DNA of 64,000 bases from Aspidapion aeneum (Eukaryota; Arthropoda; Insecta; Coleoptera; Brentidae): NCBI GenBank assembly GCA_963576565.1, contig OY755040.1:23998543-24062542 (forward strand), written 5' to 3'. A program made the position numbers and the translations under genes. The notes under the pieces were generated by a model. The model made no database searches. It was given only the letters and a program-made list of their open reading frames with translations, and was not told where the DNA came from. Positions 11,401-23,412 of this stretch are shown here, in pieces. How positions within the stretch are numbered: the first letter of the stretch is position 1; each line of letters begins with the position of its first letter.

Positions 11401-11639
11401 AATGTGGTATGCCGCTGCCCGATGATACCAAAAAGATCGCCATTTTACTTACGACATTGTAAAGCATTTTTAGAAAAAATAACGTGCAAGAGAAATAAAA
11501 TATTACTCAGGTAAACAAAAAAGAACAAAAAGCAGATGATTTGTATGAAAAATATCGCCCGTTTCGGCCAAAATGCGGACGTAATTAATTTAAAGCTTAA
11601 TGGTGCGAAAAAAACGAAACCGAACCGAACCGAACCAAC

Positions 11640-11807
11640 TGACTTCAAGTGACTTGTCAGATGAAATGACGTTTGAAAATGAAACATACACGGGAACGAA
11701 TAATATTGCCGATGGCTTTGCCTCATACTTTAAGTCCGTTTTTATTGACAATGACAATATTAATCTCACCCCTACAAATAAATTTAAATCCTACTTTTAA
11801 ACCCAAT
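11640..11807 (+). pseudogene. Jockey-like LINE ORF2, piece before the reverse transcriptase
   Basis: The frame gives 'LSDEMTFENETYTG' followed by 'NNIADGFASYFKSVF', the segment that in Jockey-type ORF2 proteins lies between the endonuclease and the reverse transcriptase. It reaches 'KFKSYF' and a stop at about 11800, and is then cut by the TIR insertion at 11808. The same LINE resumes at 13099. The endonuclease is absent, so the copy is 5'-truncated. Confidence 0.65.
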
Positions 11808-13098
11808 CACCAGTATTTACTAAGATGGTTTAGGGTTTAAGTTTAAAGTTAAGGTTTAGGTTTAACTTTTAGTTTATCTTTTGTGAAACGTTTTAACTGA
11901 ATTTCTTTCAAACTTAATAAAAGTTAATGGAATTTTCGACTAATTATAACTACATAGGTTATATCGCAATGGAAAAAAACCGGTTTAAATAAGAATCGGC
12001 AAGGATTTCGTAAAAAAAAATGGAAAAAACTGAAAAGATATGGTTTAAACTATAGGTTTAAGTTTGTAGGGAACGAGGTTTAAGTGAAAATGCAGCGATA
12101 TTTAAGTGAATTACTTACATTTTTCAATTTACACTTACTTCCCAAACTTGACATTGTCGGAAAATGTGTTCTAATTTCGTAATTTTTATTATATAACTTG
12201 CACAAACAAAGCGAAAGTGAAAAATAAATTTTTAAATTTATTAAAATGACGTAAAAGTGACTTGACTGACACTTGTTGGACTAAGTACTGGGATTGTCAT
12301 CTGCTGTCATCTCGGTGCACGTACATCTTAAATATATCTGTATGGCTAGAGCGTATTAAAACCATTAATGGAAAATGACTGCTACAATAAATAAATAAGT
12401 AAATAAAAACATTTTTTATTATATTAATTTAAAGATTATTTGCAAATAATCAAATCGCGTGTGAGTTTATTTGGATTATAATCTGAAGATCGTTTTTTTA
12501 CTTCCCTCGTCAAGGCAAATATCGTTTTAAAGCTACATGCTAAAATATAAAAGAGATATGAGAATTTAGTACTAAACGGTTTATCCAGCCTTGTGTACAT
12601 TGCCCTAAAAAACTCGCTCTAATAGTTAACTGAAGCTAAAAATCGTATAAAATTTTGTCATATCGTTCCTAAATATGATCAAATTTTACATTTTTAACAA
12701 ATAAATTAACAAAAACGTGATTGTTTTCAAGTTACAATGAGATAAACCACCCCCCGGAGGTAGTTTAAAATTTAGGACGATTTTTAGTCGGAATCCCATG
12801 ACCTAGTAAACCCCTAGGTCAGTGACGTAGTAGCCTAAATTAGACAGTTGTAGAAAAATCAGTTTTCCATGTTTTCTTCTTTTTTCCGGTCTATATGGTC
12901 CATTTCAAGAACAAATCGTCTTAAATTTCCATTTTTAGGACATTTTATCGTCCATACAGGTAAAAATACCAAATCAATTGCGGCCCGTTTCGACAAAAAA
13001 TCAATTTTTCCAAACCAATGCACATTTAAATTTTAAACCTAAACCCTAAACTTAAACCAAAACCTAGACTAAATCTTACGCCTTAGTAAATACTGGTG
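11808..13098. mobile_element. 1.29-kb non-autonomous TIR element inserted in a LINE
   Basis: The left end 'caccagtatttactaag' (11808-11824) is the exact complement of 13082-13098. The similarity continues as telomere-like 'ggtttagggtttaagttt' at the left and 'aaacctaaaccctaaac' at the right, giving imperfect TIRs of about 80 bp. The element interrupts a Jockey-like LINE that continues on both sides. I see no clear TSD and no transposase. Positions 12345-12410 inside it carry an (AAAT)n-tailed repeat fragment. Confidence 0.72.
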
Positions 13099-14490
13099 TA
13101 TAAGTCTATTGGGCATGATGGTATTCCTGCTTTTATATTAAAAGGGTGTAAAGAGTTTTTGCTTGTTCCTTTGCAAATTTTATTTAATATCATGCTTAAA
13201 ACGTTAACTTTTCCAGATAAATGGAAGCTTAGCAAAGTTATACCCATTCATAAAATTGAGAACTATCGGCCTATAACAATAGTATGCGCAATCTCAAAAA
13301 TTTTCGAAATCCTAATATTTGACAGACTTTTTGCAGAAGTGTCAACTAAATATCTCCCAGACAGCATGGCTTCTTACCCAAAAGATCTACCTTTACAAAT
13401 CTAACAATTTTCTCTCAATACGTACATGAGGTTTTAAACAGAAAAAGTCAAGTTGATGTTATTTATACAGATTTGGAAAATGCTTTTGATAAAGTAAGTC
13501 ACAGCACTATCTTGGATGGAGTAACTGGAATGGATGTTTCTCCACACCTAAATAACTTAATACAATCTTATTTGGGAACTAGCACAAGTAAAATATATCA
13601 GTTCGTGGAATTAAAAGGTAGCAGGTCTACTATTTATATAAGTTCTTCTGGTGTGCCCCAAGGGTCTAATCTCGGACCACTTCTTATTATTATTGCCTTC
13701 AACAAAATTATTTCTAAGGTAAAAAATGTGGAATTATTGGCATTTGCCGATGATTTTAAATTGTTTGTGGAAGTTTTCTGAGGATTCTGAAACACTCCAA
13801 AGTGAATTTCAGGACACAACTCTATATTGCCAGGAAAATGGTTTTAACTTAAATTTGGGTAAATGCTTTTGTTTGTCATTTAGTCGTAACAAAAACTTAA
13901 TCGAATTTGAATATACAATAAATAATGAGAACCTAGAGCGTGTATCTGGACAAAAAGACCTAGGTGTAACCTTCGATGCTAATCTTTCATTTGCTGGGTT
14001 TATTTGTAAAAATACTAAAAGTTTTAACATAGATTTATCCACAAAGAGGTTGTGACACCATCTTATTAAAAATAGTTGATAGATTATCACTAAACCAAAG
14101 AAGAACTAAAATTTTTTTAACAACAATGTATAGAATTCTTAAAGGGGATGTTGATTGTCCTAATATAGTTGAACAACTTCCATTTGCCATAAATCGAATA
14201 CATTCAAGGTCAAAAAATAAGTTTTATTTAGCTTATCCACGAACAAATCTTATTTAACAAGTATGCTTCAGATGTTGATATTGACAATGTTAGCTATAAG
14301 AAATTCAAAAAATTATAGATCAAAAAGTGCGCAGCAGTTAATCAATAAGTAATTATGTAATTTGATTTGTTTGTTATTTATCATCTGTAGTGACGTATTG
14401 TATAAAATCTTTTTTTTTAATGTAAGTAAGTATCTGTAATTGGCTTTTTGCTGTAGATACTGTTGAAATAAATAAATAAATAAATAAGTC
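13099..14490 (+). pseudogene. Jockey-like LINE reverse transcriptase, decayed, with 3' tail
   Basis: It starts at 'SIGHDGIPAFILKGC' and runs through 'WKLSKVIPIHK' and 'YRPITIVCAISKIFE' (RT blocks 1-2). A frame break near 13380 is followed by 'DLENAFDKVSHS' (catalytic Asp block), 'SSGVPQGSNLGPLL' and 'FADDFKLF' (13743-13766, the FADD active site). After another shift near 13780 comes 'NLNLGKCFCLSFSR', then 'KDLGVTFDANLSF' and a stop at about 14055. An (AAAT)n tail at 14466-14489 marks the 3' end. At least two frameshifts make it non-functional. The Jockey-superfamily assignment rests on motif style and the A-rich tail. Confidence 0.8.
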
Positions 14491-14811
14491 AGACTCTTGT
14501 TCTACATGTGATCTGGCAAATAATCCACAGTAGTAGATAACGTCGATAAATAAACGAGAATAGACAAAGCTCACCTCAAATTGATGTTAAAGACCCTATT
14601 TTCCAATTGATAAGTCTTGTAATTGCCCCTATATCCATGTTAATTGATCGGTTAATTGAGCTGTTTGATTATCTAGCTTACTGAAGCATAACTATTTATA
14701 GGGGTCTTAATACACGATTGTTTATTCAAAGGTTGATCGGCAACACAAACAACTGTCTGTCTGTGTTATTTCTAATTTGCAATAAACTAGATTATTATAG
14801 ATTCGAAGTTC
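14491..14811. other. Unassigned stretch
   Basis: Nothing recognised between the LINE tail and the next element. Confidence 0.4.
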
Positions 14812-14820
14812 AATATAGGT

Positions 14821-16180
14821 AGGGTGACCATACGTCCGGATAAAACCGGACAACTCCGGCTTTTTGGGCAAAATAAAAATGTCCGGTCAGTTTTTTTCTT
14901 CGTCCGGCTTTTTGGCGATCTAAGAGACCTTAGAAGGGAGGAATCATGGGGGGTTAGTTAGTTAAAATACTTTTAAAACTAACCAAAACATATCATTGTT
15001 TACCAAATTTTTGGCACCATTTATTTTTTAAATTATTTATTTTTTTTTCTTCATTTTCGCTTGCTGCATCATTTTTTTTTGAAGAACCAAAAATTTTGTT
15101 ACTATAGTTGAGTATGTATGCGTCATAGCTATGGTAAACCAAGTTTTGCGGCAAAATCTATGTAAAGAAGCCCCAAAAAATTGTTGTTTCACTTTGTACC
15201 TGCAGTGTGCCGCTTTATATGTCTATAATAAAACACCAAGTTTTAAAGGAGATATAAAATAGGTACTTACGTAATAAATAAAGATCCGAAACATAAAAGA
15301 GGATCCAAAATTATATTAAAATGTGCGCAAATATTGATTTAGTTGCAAAAACGGTAATTTGTTTTGTAAAAAGTCGGTCCCATTTGTTTGACATTAAAAC
15401 AGTCAAAACAACAACGAATAGAAAACGTCATAGCCCGGCTAAATCAATATGTTCGTAACAACCAGACAAGAGTATATATGTTCTTTTCTAATAAAATCGT
15501 TTAGAAGAAGACATAAATAAAAAGCAAGTAAAATAGTAAGCTAATGACTAATTAGTGCAGTGCCTCGTTTTGGGAATCAATACCAATAAAAAAATTACAG
15601 GAAGTGCGAGCCACTGTATGTACCCCTCTACTCCCTTCCCGCCCATCACGGTTTTGATGACGCGGTGTCACTTTAATACAACATCAAGTATAGATACTTT
15701 ATTTTTCTGTGGTGAAATTTTTTTCGCCCCGGTGCATTTTTTAAAAATTTTCTAGTAGTTTTTAGACTGCAATTTTTTTCCGACAAATTGCTTTTAGGGG
15801 CGCTTTAATCTGAAAAGTGTAAAATTTTTTCGAAATTTTTCCCTGCACCTGTGACGCAATTTTTTTCACTTCTTCAGTACTTTTTTAATTTTGTAGAAAC
15901 TGTCTTCTACAGCGGCACTTTTGGGTGCTTTTAGTGCTTAATTTTCGCCTGCGGTGCCATTTCTTTTCTAGAAACCTTCGGTCTAGCGTAATTTTCCCGA
16001 AAGGTACCTACTTATTTTTATTCGATTTTCTACCTACAGAGTTAGATTTTTTCTAGGCCTTTCGGTCCCAAAAGACTTTTTTTTGGTCATCAAATTTTTT
16101 AAAATGACCCTTTTTATCGAAAATCCGGCTTTTTTGTCTCTGACGTCCTCCTTTTAGGCGAAAACCTTATAGGTCACTCT
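14821..16180. mobile_element. MITE-like element, GGGTGACCATA family, copy 1
   Basis: The left tip 'agggtgaccatacgtccgg' and right tip 'aggtcactct' are inverted repeats of a family whose better copy is at 30822. Flanking 9-mers 'aatataggt' (14812-14820) and 'aaagtaggt' (16181-16189) agree at 7 of 9 positions, an eroded target duplication. The interior shares 'ttttggcgatc', 'gagacctta' and 'ctctgacgtcctcctttta' with copy 2. No transposase is seen. Confidence 0.75.
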
Positions 16181-16201
16181 AAAGTAGGTGTCTACCACGT
16201 A

Positions 16202-16401
16202 CAGTGGCGTATATAGAAAAAAGTTTCAGGGTGGACCCGAGACAGTTTTGGGGGGGGGGGGCCGAGACCTCATGAGGCTGTATTTTATGCTATTTTATGT
16301 TTGTATCCATGAAATTTGTAGAAAATATCCAAAAAAATCTTAGCTTCGGGGGGGGGGGGGGGGGTTCGGGCCTCCCAGGCCCCTACGTACATACGCCACT
16401 A
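16202..16401. mobile_element. hAT-type MITE, 200 bp, with 8-bp TSD
   Basis: Ends 'cagtggcgta' and 'tacgccacta' are flanked by an exact 8-bp duplication 'accacgta' (16194-16201 and 16402-16409). A CAGTGGCG tip with an 8-bp TSD is the hAT pattern. The interior has two long G runs (from about 16250 and 16350). Confidence 0.88.
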
Positions 16402-16409
16402 ACCACGTA

Positions 16410-16731
16410 TTTAAATCTTAATTAATTTAAACAATTAACTGAAAATGACGGCTACAAGCTTATGTCTTGGATTAGAAAAGCAGAAACTTTTTTTTTCTGG
16501 CGAATTGTCGCACATAGCGACTAAGCCAATAAAAAAAATGACGTCAAGTAGACGCTTTTAATAAAAGGCTTTTTAACCCAACTGCAGCAGGGCGAAAGGA
16601 ATGGTAATGTTTTTCGATTGGGATATGTATGTAAATATGTATGTTTGTGTCACGCTAGAGGCTAAACGGCTGAGCCGATTTTGACAAAAAAGTTGTCGTT
16701 GAATTGCTACTGATCCCGATGGTGCTATAGG

Positions 16732-16779
<48 letters not shown>

Positions 16780-16899
16780 ATCTTCAGACACAATTTTGTC
16801 ACATGATCTAGGCTTTAAGGCATACAATTTATCTAAATTTCAGACGATTTTATTGAAATTCCTTTAATCACCCATTGCAAATGTCCTCTAATTTGCTGT
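16410..16899. repeat. (TA)n microsatellite and flanking unassigned sequence
   Basis: An uninterrupted TA run of about 45 bases lies at 16733-16777. Before it, 16630-16710 resembles the 'aaacggctgagccgattttgac' type sequence seen in the 1-470 and 62-kb repeats. Confidence 0.7.
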
Positions 16900-17340
16900 A
16901 GTTACTTTGTAGTCCTCCCTCTTCCCACCCATCTTCCCTCCTATCATTTCTCCCTCCAATCATTCCCCCCTCCTACCATTCCCCCACCCTATTCAAAAAC
17001 TATATTCGCATAATTTTATCAAATGTAGGGCGATTTCAAAAATTCTTTCTGCATACAATTATACCCCCCCCGTCTTACCTTCTCTCCTCCCCGCCCTCCT
17101 TATTAGTTATAGTGATAGCTATACCTTTAAAACTTTTTTTCCAACATCATTTTACTAGTTTCCCCCTCCCTCTCTGCTCCCCTTTCTCCTGATTAGTAAT
17201 AGTTGTAGCTATACCTTTCACAAATATAGAGCGATTTTAAAAATTCTTTCTGCACACGCTTTAAGATTTTTGTCGCCACCATTTTACTAGTTCCCTCCTC
17301 CCTCTCTCCTCCCACACCTTCACTCATTGGAAGGTAACAC
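16900..17340. repeat. Polypyrimidine-rich imperfect tandem repeat
   Basis: C/T-rich blocks ('cctccctcttccc', 'ttcccccctcctacc') alternate with a recurring AT-rich block containing 'gcgatttcaaaaattctttc' (about 17028) and 'gcgattttaaaaattctttc' (about 17231). The spacing is roughly 200 bp. No gene is seen. Confidence 0.6.
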
Positions 17341-17640
17341 TGTTTGCGTTCGTAAAAAATCTACACGTACTTTTGACTGAAGCTAAATGAATTGTAAATG
17401 CATAGTGAATTAAACCTAAAAGTTGGAAATAAAAAATATATTAAATAAAAAAACACCCAACTGCTAAATTTACTTGTAACTACTAGTCGCAGTTGGGTAC
17501 AAAATAATTCAATAACCTGATTCATGAAAACACAAAACTGTATAATTTCGTAAGTGCGCTTTGGGCATCAAAACTAAAAGTTCTAGCATCTCGCACACCT
17601 ATACTAGTCTTTTTTGAATAAGTTAGAAACAGCATACCAC
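17341..17640. other. Unassigned stretch
   Basis: Nothing recognised. Confidence 0.4.
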
Positions 17641-17649
17641 ACTATACCA

Positions 17650-17850
17650 GGGGCGTGCGGTCAAGGGCGGATCTGAGTGAAAATCTAGGGGGGTAATACT
17701 CCACAAAAAAATTATTTGTAAGGTATATAATTTTTTTTCTAGGGGGGGTAATTCGCCTACTTTCCCTTTAATCAATAACAAAAAATGCATATTTTTTGTT
17801 CTAGGGGGGAGGGTCATTACCACGTTACCCCCCCTCAAATCCGCGCTTGC
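17650..17850. mobile_element. Probable hAT-like MITE with G-rich ends
   Basis: The left part 'caagggcggatctgag' and right part 'ctcaaatccgcgcttg' are imperfect inverted repeats near 'gcgtgcggt', and both contain long G or C runs. The style resembles the hAT MITEs at 16202, 32445 and 34741, but I could not define a TSD. Confidence 0.4.
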
Positions 17851-18166
17851 GTGCGGTATAATATGAGACAAGGGGAGCAATTTTTTTTAAACTCGCTTAT
17901 TTGTATTTTTCTATCGTTTTTAGTTTTTAGTAAACTTTAATTTCTTGCTTTAGGCCCCCCAAGTCCAAGGATTTATATAAAAAAATCACTATGGGATCTG
18001 GCCCCTCCCCAAGACATATTTCGGGGTGCGCTACTGCTTTTGCCTACCGTTATTTATGATACCTATTTTGCTTTTTATTAAAACTTTCTAAAGAGAACTT
18101 TTTGTTAGTCAAAAAACACACTATGCAATCAGACAACTGTATACCGCACTGTGAAACGCGTATGTA
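17851..18166. other. Unassigned stretch
   Basis: Nothing recognised. Confidence 0.4.
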
Positions 18167-18350
18167 AGGAATCTAACAGACTGCTTATTTCAAGGCTAAA
18201 GGGCACGAACTCAATTCTCGCATTAGACTAGCATGCATTGTCCCCCCACTATGTTTTGCATAATGAAATAAACATTTGCATCTGCCGCGTCGAGCGCGAG
18301 GAGCCAGCGGTTGTCAAGAAAGCGACACTGCTCACTTATGGAGGAACCAA
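18167..18350 (+). repeat. Dispersed repeat, inverted relative to 21600-21775
   Basis: 'aacagactgcttattt', 'ctcgcattag' and 'ccccactatgtttt' here reappear as complements at 21600-21775. The two copies are in opposite orientation 3.3 kb apart. The family is unknown. Open frames across it on both strands have no motif. Confidence 0.65.
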
Positions 18351-18869
18351 CAGGAATACAAAACATTAAAGACAACTCCACTGCCTGGGTACTATTCTTG
18401 TAAAGATACGGAGATGCCTGCATTTCTAGTACATTTTTATTCAAATAGCTTTACGCCTGGACTAAAATGTTAATTAAGTAGTTGTTTCCTTATAAAAAGC
18501 TAAACTTGTAATAGACTCCAATCAGAACCTAAAATGGATACACACAGTCATGGACACTAATCCCTCATGAACCTGATTTATCTATACCCTTTGAAAAGCG
18601 TTCGGCCGTTAATTTCGAAGATTAAAGGTAATCCCGTAATTATGTTCTGGCTCTACAGTTTTTTTCCTTTTTGCACATTGACTATTTGCACCCTTGTACA
18701 GCAGGATACTCCTATTTTTTCCCGTCTATCCCACAAAGTTTTAGCCAAGTAGCTATTCTTTTGGTGATAATAGTTTTCCAACAAGCACAAGAAACTGTAG
18801 CAGGTGACGCCTGAAGGCTACCAATTTGAACAACAACTTATCACAGTGTGCCTAAATGAAGTATGGACT
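18351..18869. other. Unassigned stretch
   Basis: Nothing recognised. Confidence 0.4.
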
Positions 18870-19015
18870 CAGAAGTCTTCTGTGGTATAGGTTACATGAA
18901 AATGGTTCCAAAAACTAATTGCACATTTTGAATGTGGACTCTTTTCTGACTTCAGAGCCATATTCATATAAATCGTAGCTGATCCTCTTCTCGAAATTTT
19001 ATCAATTTTTTAATA
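18870..19015 (+). repeat. Dispersed repeat, inverted relative to 40135-40290
   Basis: It shares 'ggtataggttacatgaaa', 'tggactcttttctgac' and 'gatcctcttctcgaaatttt' with the complement of 40135-40290. It directly abuts the foldback element starting at 19063. Confidence 0.65.
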
Positions 19016-19062
19016 TCTTTCTAGTTAGTCTAGGCGCTGGCTCTTGTCACCTGTAACCTGAT

Positions 19063-20224
19063 ATGCGCGCCCAGTTTGACTTCGGGGCCTTGTTAAGCAC
19101 CCATAGGAGTATAAAAAAAGTTTGGTTACGTAGTCGAACTCATAATCGTTTGGCCGCGATCTTGAAAAAACGCCGCCAAATTGATAGATTTTTTTTGTTT
19201 AAGCATATCTCTTTAACCAGTGGTCCGATTTTAGTTGTTTAAAGCTTGTTTTACTTCCTTCTTAAAGGTAAATAATTTTTGAAATTACAAATTTTTTGAT
19301 AAATCAAGTAGTTTTTGAGACATACCAACATTATTAGTATTACATCTCGCAAAATAATTAAAATAATATCCATGCTCATTTTATTGTAGCTACAATATTA
19401 TTGACATTTGTTTTTTTTTGTTACATAAAAGGCTTTAAACCTTTCACAGAAGAGGATATTGACTTTATGTCTTAAAGAGGGTGGTTTCCAAAACTGATTA
19501 GATTATAGAAAAAGAATTTGCAGCGAAACGGTGGATCCTAGCGAAAAACGCTAAGAATAATTTTTTATAGTACTTTTAATTCTGCTTCTTCTAATCATTG
19601 TCATATCTCACAAAAATCGATTTTGTAGCGAAAACATGGAATTTTTACAAAATTGTATATTTTAGCTGGCTTATACAGCTAACTATCAAAGCTAGGATGC
19701 TAAGTGATAGATCAATAGAAGCGGAATTAAAAGTAGTATAAAAAATTAATTTTATGGTTTTTCGCTAGCAGTTTTAGAAACCACCCTTTTTAAGGTAGTC
19801 CCCAAGGTACCGTCCAACGAACTGTAGTCAATATTATCTTCTGTAAAAGGTTTAAATCCTTCTATGTAGCAAAAAAAAACAAATGTCTATAATATTGTAG
19901 CTACAATAAATTGAGCATGGTATTATTTTAATTCTTTTGCGAGCGGAAATACTAATAATCTTGGTATATCTCAAAAACTACATAATTTATCAAAAAATGT
20001 GTAATTATAAAATTTATTTGCCTTTAAAAAAAGAGTTAAACGGGCTTTAAAACATTAAAATCGGACTACTGGGTAGGGAGATACGCTTAAACAACAAATC
20101 TATCAATTTGGCGGCCATTTTCAAAGATGGCGGCCAAACGACCATAAGGTCGACCACGTGACCAAACTTTTTTTATACTCCTATGGGTGCTTAACAAAGC
20201 CCCGCAGTCAAACTGAGCGCACAT
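19063..20224. mobile_element. 1.16-kb foldback element, nearly all inverted repeat
   Basis: The left tip 'gcgcccagtttgact' and right tip 'agtcaaactgagcgc' start arms that continue inward with little interruption: 'agcacccataggagtataaa' at 19105 pairs with its complement at 20176; 'attgtagctacaat' lies at 19384 and 19891; 'aggatattgac' pairs with 'gtcaatatta'; 'gtggtttccaaaac' pairs with 'gttttagaaaccac'. The axis lies near 19645. There is no open frame of note. It resembles a Foldback-type or long-TIR non-autonomous element; the superfamily is not assignable. Confidence 0.85.
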
Positions 20225-20330
20225 AATAAAGTCCTACACAATTTTAAATTGTGCCTTTTATTTTCATCTCTTGTAAGAAAACATTCTGTTTGTCTTGGGA
20301 AGTTTCACCTGTTTTTATTATTTAGTGTTC

Positions 20331-20357
20331 CTTGATGATGGCCCAATAAGCCGAAAC
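20331..20357 (+). other. Hammerhead-like core motif
   Basis: 'TTGATGA', a short GGC...GCC stem and 'GAAAC' are arranged like the conserved core of hammerhead ribozymes, which are known from Penelope-like elements. The first core base is T instead of C, which would probably disable it. No Penelope protein is seen next to it. Confidence 0.3.
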
Positions 20358-21599
20358 TAGTCGACGAAAGTAAAATAGTTAGTAGAGAAAGACAGAGATT
20401 AGAGTAAAGATTAAAATAGTTAGGAATAACAACTTTTTATAATATAATATTATAAAAAGTTAAAATAATTGACAAATATTAACATTTCCTTAGTTAAAAA
20501 AACAAAACCCCCTTTAAATCAAAAGAAGTGAAGCGTACAAAAACCAACTAAAGAAATGCTTTCCAATGATTTTCATGTCTCAGCGAAAACAATCGTGCTT
20601 GCTAGGCACTCATAGCTTGCCGTTGATTCGCCCAAACTGCTAAAGCACTCCACAAACAAAGACTGTGCTTTAAGCAATTGACAAAGAGAAAAGACACCAG
20701 CGTAAACCAGAAATGCGTTGAATTAGAAAACTGCTACAAATTAAAATTACATAGTGTATTTTTTAAAAATTGAAATAGTTTGGTAAATTTTTTTTCAGTG
20801 GCAAATTATAAATTATTTTATAGCTAGTGGCTCAAGGGACGGATTAGCCGAATGCAACTTTTATTAAAATACAGCGATTCTGAAAATCAATGCCTAAAAA
20901 CAAGTCGCCGCGTTGCCATAAATTTTACTTGTTCTTAACCTAATTTTTGCATGTTATTAATGCTTGTTGATGTCGAAAACAATATTTAATTAAAAATATT
21001 TAAAAACTTATAAATGGCAAAAATACCATTTATGTTCAAATCCCATTTTGTTATAAAACATTAGATTTATGGTGAATCAAATATGAACGATAATTTTTTA
21101 TTTAGTGCGCCATAGGTGACGGGAGTAGCGTGATATCTTGATATATGTTAGGTAGAAATGCCAACAAAACAATATCAAATTTTTGAACCGGGAAGGCGCA
21201 AAATCTTTTAGAATCTTGGCTATCTGCACGGTTTGGCGGTAAAACACTTTTAAGTCTACGACTGACGAAAAGTTGGCTGGATTGGAAAAGTCCTTGTAAC
21301 AGTTTAATGAGATTTCGGATAATGCGCTAATAGATTTTTCTTCACGAACAACGTAGAATTATTGCTGCAGACTACTGCGTGCAGTAAAACTTGCATATCA
21401 GCAAAAAAGGCGAAATATGCCAATTTGAAGTAAGATTTGGCTTCATGAAAACGCTCTACCGCACACAGCTGCATTGACCAGGGTCCATGTCTATCTATTT
21501 GTATACACTAGCAGGGGATATAAGAAAAGACTACCATGTAAGCAGTTGTCTTTGTCGTACGCGTACAAAACAAATAAGAATTCATTAACTGTCGGTCTT
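20358..21599. other. Unassigned stretch with a short palindrome
   Basis: A 14-bp inverted repeat with a 3-base centre ('aactttttataata' and its complement) lies at about 20430-20460. Nothing else was recognised. Confidence 0.45.
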
Positions 21600-21775
21600 G
21601 ATTTGACCCGAAAGCAGCGTCGCTTTTGCAACAACCGCCGGCTCCTGGTGCCCTACGTGGCAGATACAATTGCTTTTTTCATTATATAAAACATAGTGGG
21701 GGCAATGCATGCGAGCCTAATGCGAGAATTCAGTTCGCGCCGTTTAACCTAGAAATAAGCAGTCTGTTATTGTAT
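21600..21775 (-). repeat. Dispersed repeat, second copy of 18167-18350
   Basis: It is the inverted partner of the copy at 18167, with the 'catagtgggg' and 'taatgcgagaatt' blocks conserved. Confidence 0.65.
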
Positions 21776-22786
21776 CTGTTGGGCTGCTCAAAGGACAACG
21801 AAAATGTAGAAACGTTCGTGCGTAATTGAAGACAAAAAAAAACTTTCGATCCTGTTGGAAAAAAACCTTAAGAGGGAGACGTTTAGCTTGCAAATACGGA
21901 GCTAGGTGTGGAAACAGGGTATTACAAAATACACCTGTACAATTCAAAAGAACTGTTTTTTGCAATTGAACGTGAATGTACCTGGCTTTGAGCTTGAAAA
22001 GCTGCCAAAGGATTAAACTGAGTGCTGCTGTTAGGGATTTAAACGGAAATATTGTAAAGCGTCGAACAGTTTTTTTTCTGTTCCTAGTCCAGAAAATGAG
22101 ATTTTTACAAGTAAATTGCACAAAAAAACACATTTACTTTCTATGTGTTTGTACAGGGCGACCCATTTGCGGTACTGTCATTTTATAACTTATTTTAAGA
22201 GATTAGAGACTCAAAACAAAACAAAAATTTAAACAAAATTTAGGCCTGCGTTTGCATTTATAGGTCATTATAGTAGGGGAGGCCGTTAAGATTTTGGGAA
22301 CTTTTTTCTTAGTCAGCAAACATTGATATAATTGGTCATTGAGCAAATTTTGTTGTATGAATAGGGAACGGTTTTCCGATGGGTTTAGGCGCAAAATGCA
22401 AAATAAGACATGAATACGACCAACTTATTTTCTTAGTAATAAAACTAGTTATACTAGTAAAGGGTATACTTAAGTTAACTAAAAAAAATATTGTGTCTAA
22501 TCTCTAAGAATGGCAAGTATTTTTGATAAGTGGAAAACGATATAAAATAAGTGCCCTTTTTTCTTGGTTAAAAGTTTATGAGATGATATGTTGTATTATC
22601 TAGCCTTGCCAGAGTGATCTGATGACCGTCAATTTGACACATTCGATTTATGTTAATGTTTCTTAGACCCACGAACAAATGAGAAGTGATTATTTGGCTT
22701 ATTTTAAGACTAAAAGTTCCCATGCACATAGATCCGCAAACGCTTCGTGGCCCGTCTACAAAGTGTCTTTTGTTTATAACTTGTCA
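21776..22786. other. Unassigned stretch
   Basis: The 129-residue minus frame at 21744-22133 has no recognisable motif and a strongly AT-driven composition. I do not call it a gene. Confidence 0.45.
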
Positions 22787-23410
22787 AAAAGTGAACAAAA
22801 GTGTCTTAAAAGTTACCGCAAGTGTCCTTAAGGGACCGGAAGTAAGTGAAACTAAACCGGAAGTGATCGAAAGGGGCCTAAAATTATAAAAGCGGCTGGA
22901 AGTAAATAAAAATGTACTGGAAGTAACTTAAAGAGAACCGGAAGTGACCTATGAAGTATACTGTAAGTCTCCGGAAATGGCTAAAAGTGGCCGGAAGTAA
23001 CTGAAATGAAACCTAACCTAATCTGAACTTGCTTAAAGTGAACTGGACATGATCTAAAACTGACTAGAAGTGGCTGTACGTAACCTAACGTAAACTAAAC
23101 CGAAAGTGAATTGGAAGTGACGTAAAGACAGTCGGAAGTAAAGAATTTACAAAAACGAACGGAAGTGAATAAAACTTTACCGGAAGTAACTTTCGGTGAA
23201 CTTGAAGTGACCTAAAATGACCGAAAACTAACCGGAGGTTACTGAAAGTGTATCTGAAGTAAACCGGAAGTTAGTTGCAGTGAATCGGAGGTTACTAAAA
23301 GTGAACCGGAAGTGTCCGGAAATGGTTAAAAGTTACTGAAACTAAAGCGGAAGTTGCTTAAAGTGAGCTAGACATGGTCTAAACCTGACTAGAAGTGACT
23401 GAAAGTAGAC
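22787..23410. repeat. Degenerate ~20-bp tandem array with CCGGAAGT core
   Basis: About 620 bp consist of imperfect units of the type 'aaccggaagtgac-ctaaag'. I count seven exact CCGGAAGT occurrences, all on the plus strand, plus many one-base variants (ctggaagt, gcggaagt, tcggaagt). It ends abruptly at the Penelope-like fragment. Confidence 0.8.
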
Positions 23411-23412
23411 CG

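Noticed and set aside
21744..22133. 129-residue minus-strand frame
   Set aside because: No motif, no paralogue in the window, overlaps a dispersed repeat; composition is that of AT-rich chance frames.
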